64,000 nucleotides of DNA from Betaproteobacteria bacterium HGW-Betaproteobacteria-16 (GCA_002840835.1 PHCQ01000013.1:41284-105283); one strand, 5' to 3'. Shown: positions 1 to 8,265, counted from the stretch's first letter. The notes: generated by a model not told the origin, from the letters alone. Made by a program: numbers and translations.

Positions 1-2
1 CT

Positions 3-512
3 TCGGGGCTTGCCTGGTTGAGAACGCAGCCCGCCATTGCGGGTGACCAGTTGGCGCTGCTGGGCCACTCGGTTGGCGCGGCCGCCGCTTTGCTGCACGC
101 TTCGCAGCATGACGACGTTCGCGCCGTGGTCAGCCTGTCTGCGTTCGCACACCCCGAAGAGGTGATGCGGCGGTTCATGGCTGAAAAACGAGTCCCGTAT
201 CCCTTGCTGGGCTGGTACGTCCTTCGCCATGTGCAGAAAGTGATTGGCACCTCCTTTGACGACATCGCGCCCCTGCGCACGCTGGCGGCCGTGCGCTGCC
301 CCACCTTGCTGGTGCACGGCCTGTCTGATCGCACGGTCCCGGTGGACGATGCCCACCGCCTGCAGGCGGTCTCCCTCAAGGCGCGGTTGATGCTGGTGGA
401 GGGGGATCACGATCTGCGCGAGGCCCTGGCACCCCATGCCCCTGCGCTGGTGGCGTTTCTGCGCGACGCCATCGAAACGCCAACTGACAAGCCCCACAGC
501 GGAACCGACTGA
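3..512 (+). CDS. alpha/beta hydrolase, 5' end outside window
   Basis: The open frame runs in from the left edge, so the N-terminus is missing. The visible part has the nucleophile elbow GHSVGAA (GxSxG), then a C-terminal stretch with HGLSDRTVPVDDA, which should carry the catalytic Asp, and EGDHDLREAL, which should carry the catalytic His. This order is standard for serine hydrolases of the alpha/beta fold (dienelactone hydrolase/YqiA-like). The substrate cannot be told from sequence. The stop lies 3 bp before the next start, so it is probably cotranscribed with the thioredoxin-like gene. A TTG at position 18 is open but unlikely to be the real start because the fold's first strands would be lost. 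Confidence 0.8.
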   Translation, partial: SGLAWLRTQPAIAGDQLALLGHSVGAAAALLHASQHDDVRAVVSLSAFAHPEEVMRRFMAEKRVPYPLLGWYVLRHVQKVIGTSFDDIAPLRTLAAVRCPTLLVHGLSDRTVPVDDAHRLQAVSLKARLMLVEGDHDLREALAPHAPALVAFLRDAIETPTDKPHSGTD

Positions 513-515
513 TCC

Positions 516-1343
516 ATGTTGTCCCTCTCACTCGGTCCGATCGCACTGCCGGTGGCACCCCTGGTGCTGTTGTGCGCCGTATGGGGCACCTCCTTTCTCG
601 CTTCTCGCCTCGCGCGCAAGAGCGAAGACGCGGCTCAGAGCGAAGTGGCTGGCAACACCGTGTTCCACGCCGCGCTGGTCGGCTTGCTGGCAGCGCGCCT
701 GGCCTACCTGGTCATCCACGCCGATGCCTACCTCGCGTCGCCGCTGTCGGCGCTGGATGTGCGTGACGGCGGCTGGTACGCACCTGCGGGAATGGTCGCT
801 GGTTTGGCGTGGTTGGCATGGCGCAGCCTGCGCTGGCCAAGGCTGAAAAAAGCCTGGCTCGTGAGCAGTCTGGTCGGTGTGACCGTCTGGTGGCTCGCAT
901 CCACCGCGATCGGTCTGGCTGGCTCGCCGTCCATGCCGGCTGTGGAGCTGGCCGCACTGGGAGGAGGCGAATCCACCACCCTTTCACAGGCTGCCCGGGG
1001 GCGGCCGGTGGTCGTCAACCTGTGGGCGACCTGGTGCGCACCCTGCCGCGTCGAGATGCCCATGCTGGCCGCCGCGCAACAGCGCGAGGCGGCGGTGGGC
1101 TTCCTCTTCGTCAACCAGGGCGAGTCGCCAGCCGCCGTGCAGGCCTACCTGCGCAAGGAAGGCCTGCCCCTGCGCGAGGTTCTGCTCGACAAGGGATCGA
1201 AGCTAGGTGAAGCCATTGGCTCACGCGGCATTCCCGTCACACTCTTCTACGATGCACAGGGCAGACAGGTGGATGCGCACTTCGGCCTTCTCAACGCCGC
1301 CGCGCTGGAGAGCCGCCTGCGCCAGCTTCGCCCAACCCGATGA
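516..1343 (+). CDS. membrane-anchored TlpA-type thioredoxin with degenerate Lgt-like N-terminus
   Basis: 275 aa. Residues about 10-135 form several hydrophobic segments that resemble prolipoprotein diacylglyceryl transferase (Lgt), including the stretch LLAARLAYLV and a GG motif near 85. The usual Lgt His in GGMSFHGG is absent; here the segment reads GGWYAPAG. Residues about 140-275 are a thioredoxin fold with active site WCAPC (C174, C177) and the cis-Pro region GIPVTLF. The protein is likely a periplasm-facing disulfide reductase or oxidase tethered by a former Lgt module. ATG follows the upstream stop by 3 bp, and a methyltransferase follows closely, suggesting one transcript. Partner proteins are unknown. 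Confidence 0.85.
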   Translation: MLSLSLGPIALPVAPLVLLCAVWGTSFLASRLARKSEDAAQSEVAGNTVFHAALVGLLAARLAYLVIHADAYLASPLSALDVRDGGWYAPAGMVAGLAWLAWRSLRWPRLKKAWLVSSLVGVTVWWLASTAIGLAGSPSMPAVELAALGGGESTTLSQAARGRPVVVNLWATWCAPCRVEMPMLAAAQQREAAVGFLFVNQGESPAAVQAYLRKEGLPLREVLLDKGSKLGEAIGSRGIPVTLFYDAQGRQVDAHFGLLNAAALESRLRQLRPTR

Positions 1344-1356
1344 ATACCGTCACCCC

Positions 1357-1998
1357 ATGAACACAGACACAAAGAAGACCTCACCGTTCAGCGCACCTGC
1401 CCAGACCTGGAACCAGCGCTTTGCCGCGTCCGGTTTCCTGTTCGGTTCAGCGCCCAATGCCTGGCTGCGTGAGCACGCATCCGTCTGGTCACCAGGCGAC
1501 CGGGTGCTGTGTGTGGCAGATGGTGAAGGCCGAAACAGCGTGTGGCTTGCGGAACAGGGGCTCACGGTGGATGCCTTCGATATCGCCGAGATCGGCGTGG
1601 CTAAAGCACGGGACCTGGCCGCGCAGCGGGGCGTGACCGTCAACTTCACTGTGGCCGATTGCGATGACTACGCCTGGCCCGAAGCGGCCTGCGACGGTGT
1701 GGCGGCCATCTTCGTGCAGTTTGCAGACCCGGCCCTGCGCGAGCGGCTGTTCGCGCGCATGGTGCGCGCGCTGAAACCCGGCGGTCATCTGGTGTTGCAG
1801 GGCTACACGCCCCAGCAGCTGGAATACAAGACCGGCGGGCCGCCACTGGCGTCGCACCTCTACACCGAGGCCCTGTTGCGCGAAGCGTTCGCCGAACTCG
1901 ACATCGTGAGCTTGCGCGAATACGAAGCGGACCTGGCGGAAGGCAGCGGTCACCATGGCCGCTCGGCGCTGATCGGGCTGGTGGCGCGGCGACGCTGA
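1357..1998 (+). CDS. class I SAM-dependent methyltransferase
   Basis: 213 aa from the ATG at 1357, 13 bp after the previous stop; the frame is open further upstream but overlaps the thioredoxin gene. The SAM-binding motif I is VLCVADGEGRNS, followed by an acidic motif II (VDAFDIAE) and the post-motif LKPGGHLVLQGY. The start region (WNQRF...SGFLFGSAPNAWL) is typical of the TehB/thiopurine-methyltransferase-like proteins with an EGRNS signature, often annotated as small-molecule or tellurite methyltransferases. The substrate is not predictable. It lies in a same-strand series with the thioredoxin and isoprenylcysteine-methyltransferase-like genes. Confidence 0.85.
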   Translation: MNTDTKKTSPFSAPAQTWNQRFAASGFLFGSAPNAWLREHASVWSPGDRVLCVADGEGRNSVWLAEQGLTVDAFDIAEIGVAKARDLAAQRGVTVNFTVADCDDYAWPEAACDGVAAIFVQFADPALRERLFARMVRALKPGGHLVLQGYTPQQLEYKTGGPPLASHLYTEALLREAFAELDIVSLREYEADLAEGSGHHGRSALIGLVARRR

Positions 1999-2030
1999 TA
2001 CCCCATGAATGACAGAACGACAAAAACGAC

Positions 2031-2498
2031 ATGACCGGCAACGACAGCTTTGCGCGCCACCTGGGCACCGTCCTGGTTGCGTTGCAGTTCATCTGGATCG
2101 TGCTTCTGGCGTGGTTGGCTCTGCCGGCATTTTTTGCGGCACGTGCACCGATCGGCGCCTGGATCTGCGCCATGCTGGGCGTGCTGCTGGGCCTGTGGGC
2201 CTTGTCCAGCAACCGGCTGGGCAATTTCAACATCCGGCCGGCGCCTCGCGCAGGGGGGACGCTGGTTCAGCAAGGCCCCTACCGCTGGATCCGCCACCCG
2301 ATGTACACCTCGGTGATCGCAGTGGGTGTGGCCTGTGCCTGGGCCAGCGGTCACTGGCTGGCCTGGCTGGCATTGTGCGCGCTCGTCGTTGTGCTGGTGG
2401 TCAAGGCCGTCTTCGAGGAGCGCTGGATGGTCCAGGCGCATCCCGCCTACGCCGTCTACCGCCAGCGCACGCGGCGGTTCCTGCCTTGGCTGTTCTGA
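2031..2498 (+). CDS. isoprenylcysteine carboxyl methyltransferase-family membrane protein
   Basis: 155 aa, mostly hydrophobic with four or five predicted membrane segments. The C-terminal half has the family signature GPYRWIRHPMYTS, then an E-R pair (FEERWM) and Y-x-x-Y (HPAYAVYRQRTRRFLPWLF), which bind SAM in the ICMT/PEMT/NnrU-like fold. Bacterial members methylate unknown small or lipid substrates at the inner membrane. It starts 32 bp after the soluble methyltransferase and precedes the Crp/Fnr gene by 55 bp, so it may share a transcript with both. Confidence 0.85.
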   Translation: MTGNDSFARHLGTVLVALQFIWIVLLAWLALPAFFAARAPIGAWICAMLGVLLGLWALSSNRLGNFNIRPAPRAGGTLVQQGPYRWIRHPMYTSVIAVGVACAWASGHWLAWLALCALVVVLVVKAVFEERWMVQAHPAYAVYRQRTRRFLPWLF

Positions 2499-2553
2499 CG
2501 CCAACCGACCATCCAGACACTGCTCCTCAACGCGAAACCGATCCGGACCCGAC

Positions 2554-3267
2554 ATGATCCCCATCCAGACCCAATCCGCCTGGCGCGGCACCTCTGATTG
2601 CCGGTCTTGCGCCGTGCGTGAACTGGCGCTGTTTTCCAACCTCAATGAAGAAGACTTCGTCCACATTCATGCGCCGATCGACGACCTGGCCTACCGGGTG
2701 AATCAGGTCATCTTCAGCGAAGGGGAAGAGGCCACCGGCATCTTCACGCTGCGTTCCGGCATGCTGAAACTGTCGCGCGTCACGGGAGACGGTCGTCGGC
2801 GCATCCTCCGCCTGCTGCGGCCGGGCGATGTGGTCGGTCTGGAAGCCCTGGCCACCGGGCGCTACGACAGCGAAGCTGCCGCTCTCACCAGCGCAACGCT
2901 GTGCCGCATTCCCACCGAGGTGGTGCACCGGCTGAGCCAGCAGTCGTCGCGCATGCACGCGGGCCTGCTCAACAAATGGCAGAAGACGCTGCGCGAGGCC
3001 GACGATTGGCTGGCCTCCATCAACTTCGGCACGGCGCGTCAGCGGGTGTGCCAGTTCATCTTGAAAATGCGCCACGCCACGGACCCGGGCATCGCCACGC
3101 TGTTCTCGCGCGAAGACATGGGGGCCATGATGGACCTGAAGCTCGAAACGGTGAGCCGCGAGGTATCCGCCCTGGTGAAGGCTGGAGCCATTCAGCCGAT
3201 CGACAAACAGGGGCGCCTCTACCGCATCGTGGACGAAGCCATGCTGCAACCATCAGCGGGCAACTGA
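2554..3267 (+). CDS. Crp/Fnr-family transcriptional regulator
   Basis: 237 aa from ATG 2554. Residues 25-140 are a cyclic-nucleotide-type beta-roll, followed by the dimer helix and a winged helix with recognition helix LETVSREVS. The E-x-x-S-R pattern is the one FNR uses to read TTGAT half-sites. Cys16 and Cys19 align with the first two FNR cluster cysteines and Cys117 with the fourth, but the third (C-x2-C-x5-C) is Ala25. A four-Cys oxygen-sensing 4Fe-4S cluster is therefore not obvious. It may bind a cluster with another ligand, respond to another signal, or act as a redox switch. A peroxiredoxin gene lies downstream with an FNR-like site before it. Confidence 0.88.
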   Translation: MIPIQTQSAWRGTSDCRSCAVRELALFSNLNEEDFVHIHAPIDDLAYRVNQVIFSEGEEATGIFTLRSGMLKLSRVTGDGRRRILRLLRPGDVVGLEALATGRYDSEAAALTSATLCRIPTEVVHRLSQQSSRMHAGLLNKWQKTLREADDWLASINFGTARQRVCQFILKMRHATDPGIATLFSREDMGAMMDLKLETVSREVSALVKAGAIQPIDKQGRLYRIVDEAMLQPSAGN

Positions 3268-3319
3268 CACGGTCATGCGTATCCGGCTATCAGCGGCATA
3301 GTGCAAGTCAACCGGCGCA

Positions 3320-3333
3320 TTGATCCATGTCAT
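3320..3333 (+). promoter_or_regulatory. possible FNR-type operator
   Basis: TTGATCCATGTCAT matches the FNR consensus TTGAT-N4-ATCAA perfectly in the left half and in 3 of 5 bases in the right half. It lies in the gap between the Crp/Fnr gene and the peroxiredoxin start, about 90 bp before that ATG. The recognition helix of the neighbouring regulator fits this half-site. A single imperfect match is weak evidence. Confidence 0.35.
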
Positions 3334-3422
3334 GCGGGCTACCTGGTGGGGGTCTGACACTGAAGTCATCGAACAGGGATGTCCTGCTCGGTTCAATCAT
3401 TCACCTTCTCAAGGAGTTCCCC

Positions 3423-4061
3423 ATGGAAACCGTATCCAGCTTCCCCCGCCTCAACGAACCCGCGCCGGCCTTCAAGGCCACCACCACCCATGGCGAACGC
3501 AGCCTGGACGACTACAAAGGCAAGTGGCTGATCCTGTTCTCGCACCCCGCCGATTTCACACCGGTGTGCACCACCGAGTTCATCGCCTTTGCCAAGGCCG
3601 CCGACAAGTTCAAGAGCATGAACTGCGAACTGCTGGGCCTGTCCATCGACAGCATCTACTCGCACCTGGCCTGGATGCAGAGCATCAAGAACAACTTCGG
3701 CATCGAGATTCCCTTTCCCATCATCGATGACATCAAGATGGACGTGGCGCGCGCCTACGGCATGATCCACCCCGGCGCGGCCGACACCCAGGCCGTGCGC
3801 GCCACCTTCTTCATCGATCCCGAAGGCAAGCTGCGCGCCATGGTGTACTACCCCATGAGCAACGGCCGTTCGATCGACGAATTCGTGCGCCTGCTCACCG
3901 CCATGCAGACCAGCGATGCCAACAAGATCGCCACGCCTGAAGGCTGGACGCCAGGCTGTGATGTCATCGTCCCGCCGCCCAAGACGCCTGCGGCGATCGA
4001 GACCCGAAAAGGCGAGGGCTACGCCATGAAGGACTGGTACTTCGCCACGCGCCCGCTCTGA
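3423..4061 (+). CDS. 1-Cys peroxiredoxin (Prx6-type)
   Basis: 212 aa from the ATG at 3423, chosen because AAGGAG lies 6 bp upstream; an upstream start is open but has no site. The peroxidatic motif HPADFTPVCTTE gives Cys49 and Thr46, with the activating Arg in AVRATFF (R126). The long C-terminal arm PEGWTPGCDVIVPPP is typical of the Prx6/thioredoxin-peroxidase group; it holds a third Cys (179) that could act in resolving. It reduces peroxides in the cytoplasm. The preceding Crp/Fnr gene and possible operator suggest redox or oxygen control. Confidence 0.93.
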   Translation: METVSSFPRLNEPAPAFKATTTHGERSLDDYKGKWLILFSHPADFTPVCTTEFIAFAKAADKFKSMNCELLGLSIDSIYSHLAWMQSIKNNFGIEIPFPIIDDIKMDVARAYGMIHPGAADTQAVRATFFIDPEGKLRAMVYYPMSNGRSIDEFVRLLTAMQTSDANKIATPEGWTPGCDVIVPPPKTPAAIETRKGEGYAMKDWYFATRPL

Positions 4062-4094
4062 GCGGTTGCCCCCGATGCCCATGGGGCAGAAGCC

Positions 4095-5447
4095 TCAGGC
4101 GGCGTCGGGGTCCTCGCCCATTTCCCGCAGCTTGCGGTAGAGCGACCGCTCACTGATCCCGAGCTTGTGTGCCAGTTCCGCGCGGCTGCCGCGGTGGGCC
4201 TTGAGTTCGGCCTGCAGGGCGGCACGCGCCATGTTGCGTAAGGAGGAGCCCGGGCTCGGTGCGGTGTGCGTTGGCTCCGCTGTCAGGGTACTTCGGCTTT
4301 CCACCGAAGGGTATGCCACTGCGGTTTCCAGCGCCCGCTCCATGTGTACTGGGTCGATGCTGTTGCCGTCGGCCATCAGGGCCGCCCGCTCCAGCACATT
4401 GCGCAGTTCGCGCACATTGCCTGGAAACGGGTAACGCTTCAACAGATCCAGCGTGCCGGCAGACAGGCTCAGTCGCCGCTGTGGCGCCACGCGGTCCAGC
4501 AGCGCCACGGCCAGCAGCGGGATGTCTTCTGCCCGCTCCCGCAGCGCCGGCAAAACGATGGGGAAGGTGCTGAGGCGGTAGTACAGGTCTTCACGGAAGC
4601 GGCCATCAGCCACCATGGCTTGCAGGTTGCGGTGTGTGGCCGAGACCACGCGCACGTCGGTGCGCCGCAGCTCGGTGCTGCCCACGCGGCGGTAGGTGCC
4701 GCTCTCCAGCAGGCGCAGCAGCTTGACCTGCATGGCCAGCGGAATGTCGCCCACCTCGTCCAGAAACAGCGTGCCGCCACTGGCGGCTTCCACCAGCCCG
4801 GGCTTGCTGGTGTTGGCCCCCGTGAAGGCGCCGCGCTCATGCCCAAACAGTTCGCTCTCGAACAGGGTCTCCGGCAGACTCGCGCAGTCGACGACCACGA
4901 GCGGGTTGGCCGCGCGGGGGCTGGCATCGTGTACCGCCTGCGCCACCAGTTCCTTGCCAGTGCCGGACTCCCCGAGCAGCAGCACGCTGGCCTGCGACGG
5001 CCCCACCCGGGCCACCAGTTCCAGCATGCGCTGGAAGGCCGCCGATCGTCCCACCAGGCCCTGCCCGGCGGGCCGGCCTTGCGCCACGCGCAGGGGTTCC
5101 ATCTTTTCGATGAAATAGGCCTGCTCGCCGCTGGCATCGCGCAGCGGCACCAGCTCGATGTTCACGTACGACTCGCCCTGTGGTGTGTGGTGCAGGTGCA
5201 GGACCCGCTCGCGCTGGCCCGACTCGCGGGCGCGCCCCAGCGGGCAGCTTTCCCCGGCCTGGTCACATGGCACGCTGAAGCGGTGAGACACCTCGTAGCA
5301 GGTGCGCCCGATCACCGAGGCACGCGCGCTGTACTGGCTGCGGTACGCGGCGTTGGCCGCAATGATCCGGTACTGGCGGTCCAGCAGAATGTGCGGCTCG
5401 GGCAGGGCTTCCAGGTACGACACCAGTTCGGGCAACGCATGGGCCAT
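4095..5447 (-). CDS. fisR: FisR-type sigma-54-dependent activator with Cys-bearing PAS domain
   Basis: 450 aa from ATG 5447; an ATG at 5510 adds 21 residues. Residues about 1-115 form a PAS-like sensor with Cys50, Cys61 and Cys68. These spacings (11 and 7) equal those I recall for the three sulfane-sulfur-sensing cysteines of FisR (C53, C64, C71), the activator of sulfide-oxidation genes in Cupriavidus. The AAA+ domain has Walker A GESGTGKE, the sigma-54 contact loop GAFTGA and Walker B GGTLFLDEV. The C-terminus is a Fis-type helix-turn-helix (AHKLGISERSLYRKL). It is divergent from an MBL-fold gene that has a -24/-12 promoter. The FisR name is inferred from cysteine spacing and context. Confidence 0.85.
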   Translation of the reverse strand: MAHALPELVSYLEALPEPHILLDRQYRIIAANAAYRSQYSARASVIGRTCYEVSHRFSVPCDQAGESCPLGRARESGQRERVLHLHHTPQGESYVNIELVPLRDASGEQAYFIEKMEPLRVAQGRPAGQGLVGRSAAFQRMLELVARVGPSQASVLLLGESGTGKELVAQAVHDASPRAANPLVVVDCASLPETLFESELFGHERGAFTGANTSKPGLVEAASGGTLFLDEVGDIPLAMQVKLLRLLESGTYRRVGSTELRRTDVRVVSATHRNLQAMVADGRFREDLYYRLSTFPIVLPALRERAEDIPLLAVALLDRVAPQRRLSLSAGTLDLLKRYPFPGNVRELRNVLERAALMADGNSIDPVHMERALETAVAYPSVESRSTLTAEPTHTAPSPGSSLRNMARAALQAELKAHRGSRAELAHKLGISERSLYRKLREMGEDPDAA

Positions 5448-5697
5448 CGATTCGGTCTTTCGGCAAGGTTTCACGGACGCCTGGGCCGCAGCTCCGAAGC
5501 GATCAAGCATGCTTTCAGCATCAGTCTACGCTGATATTCAAGCCTTCTGCCGGCGGCGATCTACCGGGTGCCGCCTGCCAGATCCTTCTGCCAGTTTGGC
5601 AGACAGGGCGTGGTGCTGGCGCAAAAGGCACACAACCACTGCGGACGTGATGTGACCAAACGATTGATTTGATTAGGGTTCTTTCTTTTCAGGTCAT

Positions 5698-5713
5698 TGG
5701 CACGGGATTTGAA
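5698..5713 (+). promoter_or_regulatory. sigma-54 (-24/-12) promoter
   Basis: TGGCACGGGATTTGAA matches the consensus TGGCACG-N4-TTGCW with a single main mismatch, A for C in the -12 dinucleotide. The GG and GA pairs are spaced as required. Transcription would start near 5724 and read toward the MBL-fold gene. The adjacent sigma-54 activator is the natural partner. Confidence 0.65.
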
Positions 5714-5852
5714 AGCCATGCGCCACGACACCTTGCGAGCAAGCATTGAACGGCCTTCCGTTGATCAGTGGCAGCACCGTCGAGGAGGTGTGCCTTCAGC
5801 ACGCACCCATTCATCAACCACATACGTTCAGCCCCACAACCCAGGACGCCGC

Positions 5853-6467
5853 GTGTACTTCCGCATCCTTCATGACGAAACCCACGGCTGCATGAGCTAT
5901 CTGCTGGCCGACATGGAAGCCGGCGAGGCCGTGCTGGTGGACCCGCGCAGCACCGACGCGCCGGTGCTGGCCGCCATGCTGGCCGAGCACCATTTGCGTC
6001 TGCGCTGGCTGCTGCGCACCCACGAACACGACGAACAGCTCTCCGGTGAAGCAGCGGCGCTGGACAGTTTGGGTGCGCCACGCATCCAGCATCGCATGCC
6101 CAGCCAGCCGATGTGCCCGGGTGGAGAAGCCGACACACTGGTCTTTGGCAATGAACTGCTGAAGGTGATGTCCACACCAGGCCATACGTCCGGTTGTCTG
6201 AGTTTCCTTTGGCGCGACAGGTTGTTCTGCGGCGGCCTGCTCTCTGTGGACACCTGCCCCTTTCAGCCGCGCCCGGCCTTGCCAGAGGCGTTGTGGGACA
6301 GCGTGTCGCGCCAGGTCTTTACCTTGCCGGGCGAGACGCTGCTGTTTTATGGCCATGCCGCCCGGGGCAGGGTGGTGTCGAACGTGTTCGAGCAGCGGCG
6401 CTGGCATCCATGGTTCGGCGGTCAGACGCGCGACGAATTCCTCGCACGGGTGCAGACACTCAATTAG
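5853..6467 (+). CDS. persulfide-dioxygenase-like MBL-fold protein with degenerate metal site
   Basis: 204 aa from a GTG at 5853. ETHE1/PDO proteins begin almost at the homologous YFRI segment, and the in-frame ATG at 5718 would lie upstream of the predicted sigma-54 transcript. Ribosome binding is weak (AGGA), so the start is uncertain. The fold is clear: DPRSTD, STPGHTSGCLSF (H111) and a late GHAA (H168). The HxHxDH metal motif instead reads HEHDEQ (H57, H59, E61, Q62), and the usual GD aspartate is replaced in FCGGLLSV (G128). PDO oxidises glutathione persulfide using His-His-Asp iron; here the Asp is gone. The protein may be inactive, bind another metal, or act non-catalytically. Confidence 0.8.
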   Translation: MYFRILHDETHGCMSYLLADMEAGEAVLVDPRSTDAPVLAAMLAEHHLRLRWLLRTHEHDEQLSGEAAALDSLGAPRIQHRMPSQPMCPGGEADTLVFGNELLKVMSTPGHTSGCLSFLWRDRLFCGGLLSVDTCPFQPRPALPEALWDSVSRQVFTLPGETLLFYGHAARGRVVSNVFEQRRWHPWFGGQTRDEFLARVQTLN

Positions 6468-6510
6468 GACGACGCCCCAGGCACCGCCAGGTCTCGGATG
6501 AGCCTTGCGT

Positions 6511-8238
6511 TCAAGCCGCCTCAGGTCGAACGCTGGCCACGCGGGTCCAGACGCTGGCCGCGTCCTGGGCGGTGGTGCCGCGCCAGGCGATCACCTGATC
6601 GGGTCTGACGATCAACAGGCCCCCGTCCAGCGGATCGCCAACCTGATCAGCAGCCAGCACGAGCAGTTTCACATCGAGCCCTGCCGCGCCGCCCGCGTCT
6701 GCCAGGGCTTGCGCTTCGGCCTGCAAGGGGTCGGGTGCCAGCACGGTCCATTCAAAGCCCAGCAGGTCGTACAGCGAGTGTTCGCCGCCCAGCCAGCAGT
6801 GAGGCAGGCGCCCGCCAGGGTTCGTGGTGGGGACGTATTCATTGGCTTGATCGGTCGGCACATGGTCCGGGTCGCTGAATACCAGTGGCGAGTTGTCATA
6901 CCTTTCGCCAAAGGTGACACCCGGAATGTTGAACTCTCTTCGCACATGCGCGTCCAGCACCGTGCTGGCATGGGCACGCTGCTGTTCGCCCTCGGCGCCT
7001 TCGGATTCCAGTGCAGGCGTGGCCTCGAACAGCCCCACTGAGTCGGCGAACTGACGCGCATAGGCGGTATTGCGCAGACCGATGGGGCGGCGCTCCTGTT
7101 CGTAGCTGTCGAGCAGGGCGGCGTGTGACCGACCCTTGATCACGGCCGCGAGCTTCCAGCCCAGATTGACGGCGTCACCCACAGCGGTGTTGTAGCCCAG
7201 GCCCCCAGTGGGCGTGAACAGGTGGGCTGCGTCGCCCGCAAGAAACACCTTGCCTTGCTGGAAGCGTTCGGCCACCAGGGAATGGCCTGCGATCCAGATG
7301 CCAGTCGACAGAATGTCAATGTGCAGATCGGGCATGCCGCTGGCCTCGGCAAAGATCCGGCGCGCGTCCTCGTGGGTCCAGTCTTCGGGTGTCTCGTGCG
7401 GATGCACCGCAGCGTGGAAGGCGAACTCGCCACGCCCGTCCACCGAGGCCATGAACACCCGCCGCTCATGGTTGACCGACACATACATCCAGGCCATGTC
7501 ATGCGGAAACTGCTGGTAGAACGCCGGTGCGCGCAGGTAGATGGCGAACATCTTTCCGCCCATGAACTGGCGCTGCAGACCGGTTGCACCCCCCATGCGA
7601 ATGCCCAGTGCGCTGCGCACAGGACTGCGGGCGCCATCGGCTGCCACCAGGAAGCGGGCGCGCACGGTGACCGGCTTGACGCCTTCTGTGGCGGAGTTCA
7701 CTTGCGCCGTCACACCGTCCGGCGTGTCTTCAAAGGACTGCAGCTGCCAGCTGAATTCGATCCGATGGCCTGTGCGGCGTTCGGCGTGTTCGCGCAGCAC
7801 CGCTTCCACGTATTTCTGCGACACCCGGTGCGGCAGCTCGGCTGCACTCCAGGAGCCCTTCATCTGCTTGATCTGCTGCGTGGCCTGCGCGGCGGTGGGC
7901 AGGCGCAGACGGGCCAGCTCGTACCGGGCGAAGCGGGTGAAGTAGGCGATATCGGTGGGGTGGTCGCCTGGCAGGCCCAGCGAACGCACCTGTTGCGACA
8001 CGCCGATGCGACGGAAATGCTCCATGGTGCGGGCCTGGGTGGCATTGGCCTGCGGATTGAAGGCCGTGCCTGGTTTCGGGTCAACAACCAGGCAGGCTAC
8101 ATTCCTCAGGCCGAGTTCATTGGCCAGCATCAGCCCGCAGGGACCCGCCCCGGCGATCAGCACATCCACCTGCAGCTCGCTGCCCTGGCAGGTCTGCAGC
8201 TTGCTTGTGGCTTCACTTGTGGTGGTGTCGTCTGGCAT
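6511..8238 (-). CDS. FAD-dependent aromatic monooxygenase
   Basis: 575 aa. The FAD ADP-binding motif is VLIAGAGPCGLMLANELG, the NAD(P)H/FAD motif is VAADGARSPVRSALG, and the ribityl motif is VFLAGDAAHLFTPTGGLGYN. The C-terminal 130 residues form the thioredoxin-like domain typical of phenol/2,4-dichlorophenol hydroxylases (TfdB/MhpA group). These enzymes hydroxylate an aromatic ring using NAD(P)H and O2. It is transcribed away from a MarR-family gene with only 46 bp between the starts, so MarR-type repression released by an aromatic ligand is likely. No ring-cleavage gene is adjacent, so the substrate is unknown. Confidence 0.9.
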   Translation of the reverse strand: MPDDTTTSEATSKLQTCQGSELQVDVLIAGAGPCGLMLANELGLRNVACLVVDPKPGTAFNPQANATQARTMEHFRRIGVSQQVRSLGLPGDHPTDIAYFTRFARYELARLRLPTAAQATQQIKQMKGSWSAAELPHRVSQKYVEAVLREHAERRTGHRIEFSWQLQSFEDTPDGVTAQVNSATEGVKPVTVRARFLVAADGARSPVRSALGIRMGGATGLQRQFMGGKMFAIYLRAPAFYQQFPHDMAWMYVSVNHERRVFMASVDGRGEFAFHAAVHPHETPEDWTHEDARRIFAEASGMPDLHIDILSTGIWIAGHSLVAERFQQGKVFLAGDAAHLFTPTGGLGYNTAVGDAVNLGWKLAAVIKGRSHAALLDSYEQERRPIGLRNTAYARQFADSVGLFEATPALESEGAEGEQQRAHASTVLDAHVRREFNIPGVTFGERYDNSPLVFSDPDHVPTDQANEYVPTTNPGGRLPHCWLGGEHSLYDLLGFEWTVLAPDPLQAEAQALADAGGAAGLDVKLLVLAADQVGDPLDGGLLIVRPDQVIAWRGTTAQDAASVWTRVASVRPEAA

Positions 8239-8256
8239 GTCTCTGTCTATTTATTT

Positions 8257-8265
8257 AGGTTACCT
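8257..8265. promoter_or_regulatory. candidate MarR operator
   Basis: AGGTTACCT is a 4-1-4 palindrome inside an A/T-rich 46-bp gap between the divergent monooxygenase and MarR genes. MarR proteins commonly bind short palindromes overlapping both promoters. The assignment is inference from position and symmetry. Confidence 0.4.

Noticed and set aside
4075..4094. Short hairpin between peroxiredoxin and FisR genes as a terminator
   Set aside because: The stem TGCCC/GGGCA is only five pairs and lacks a T-run, so it is too weak to call.
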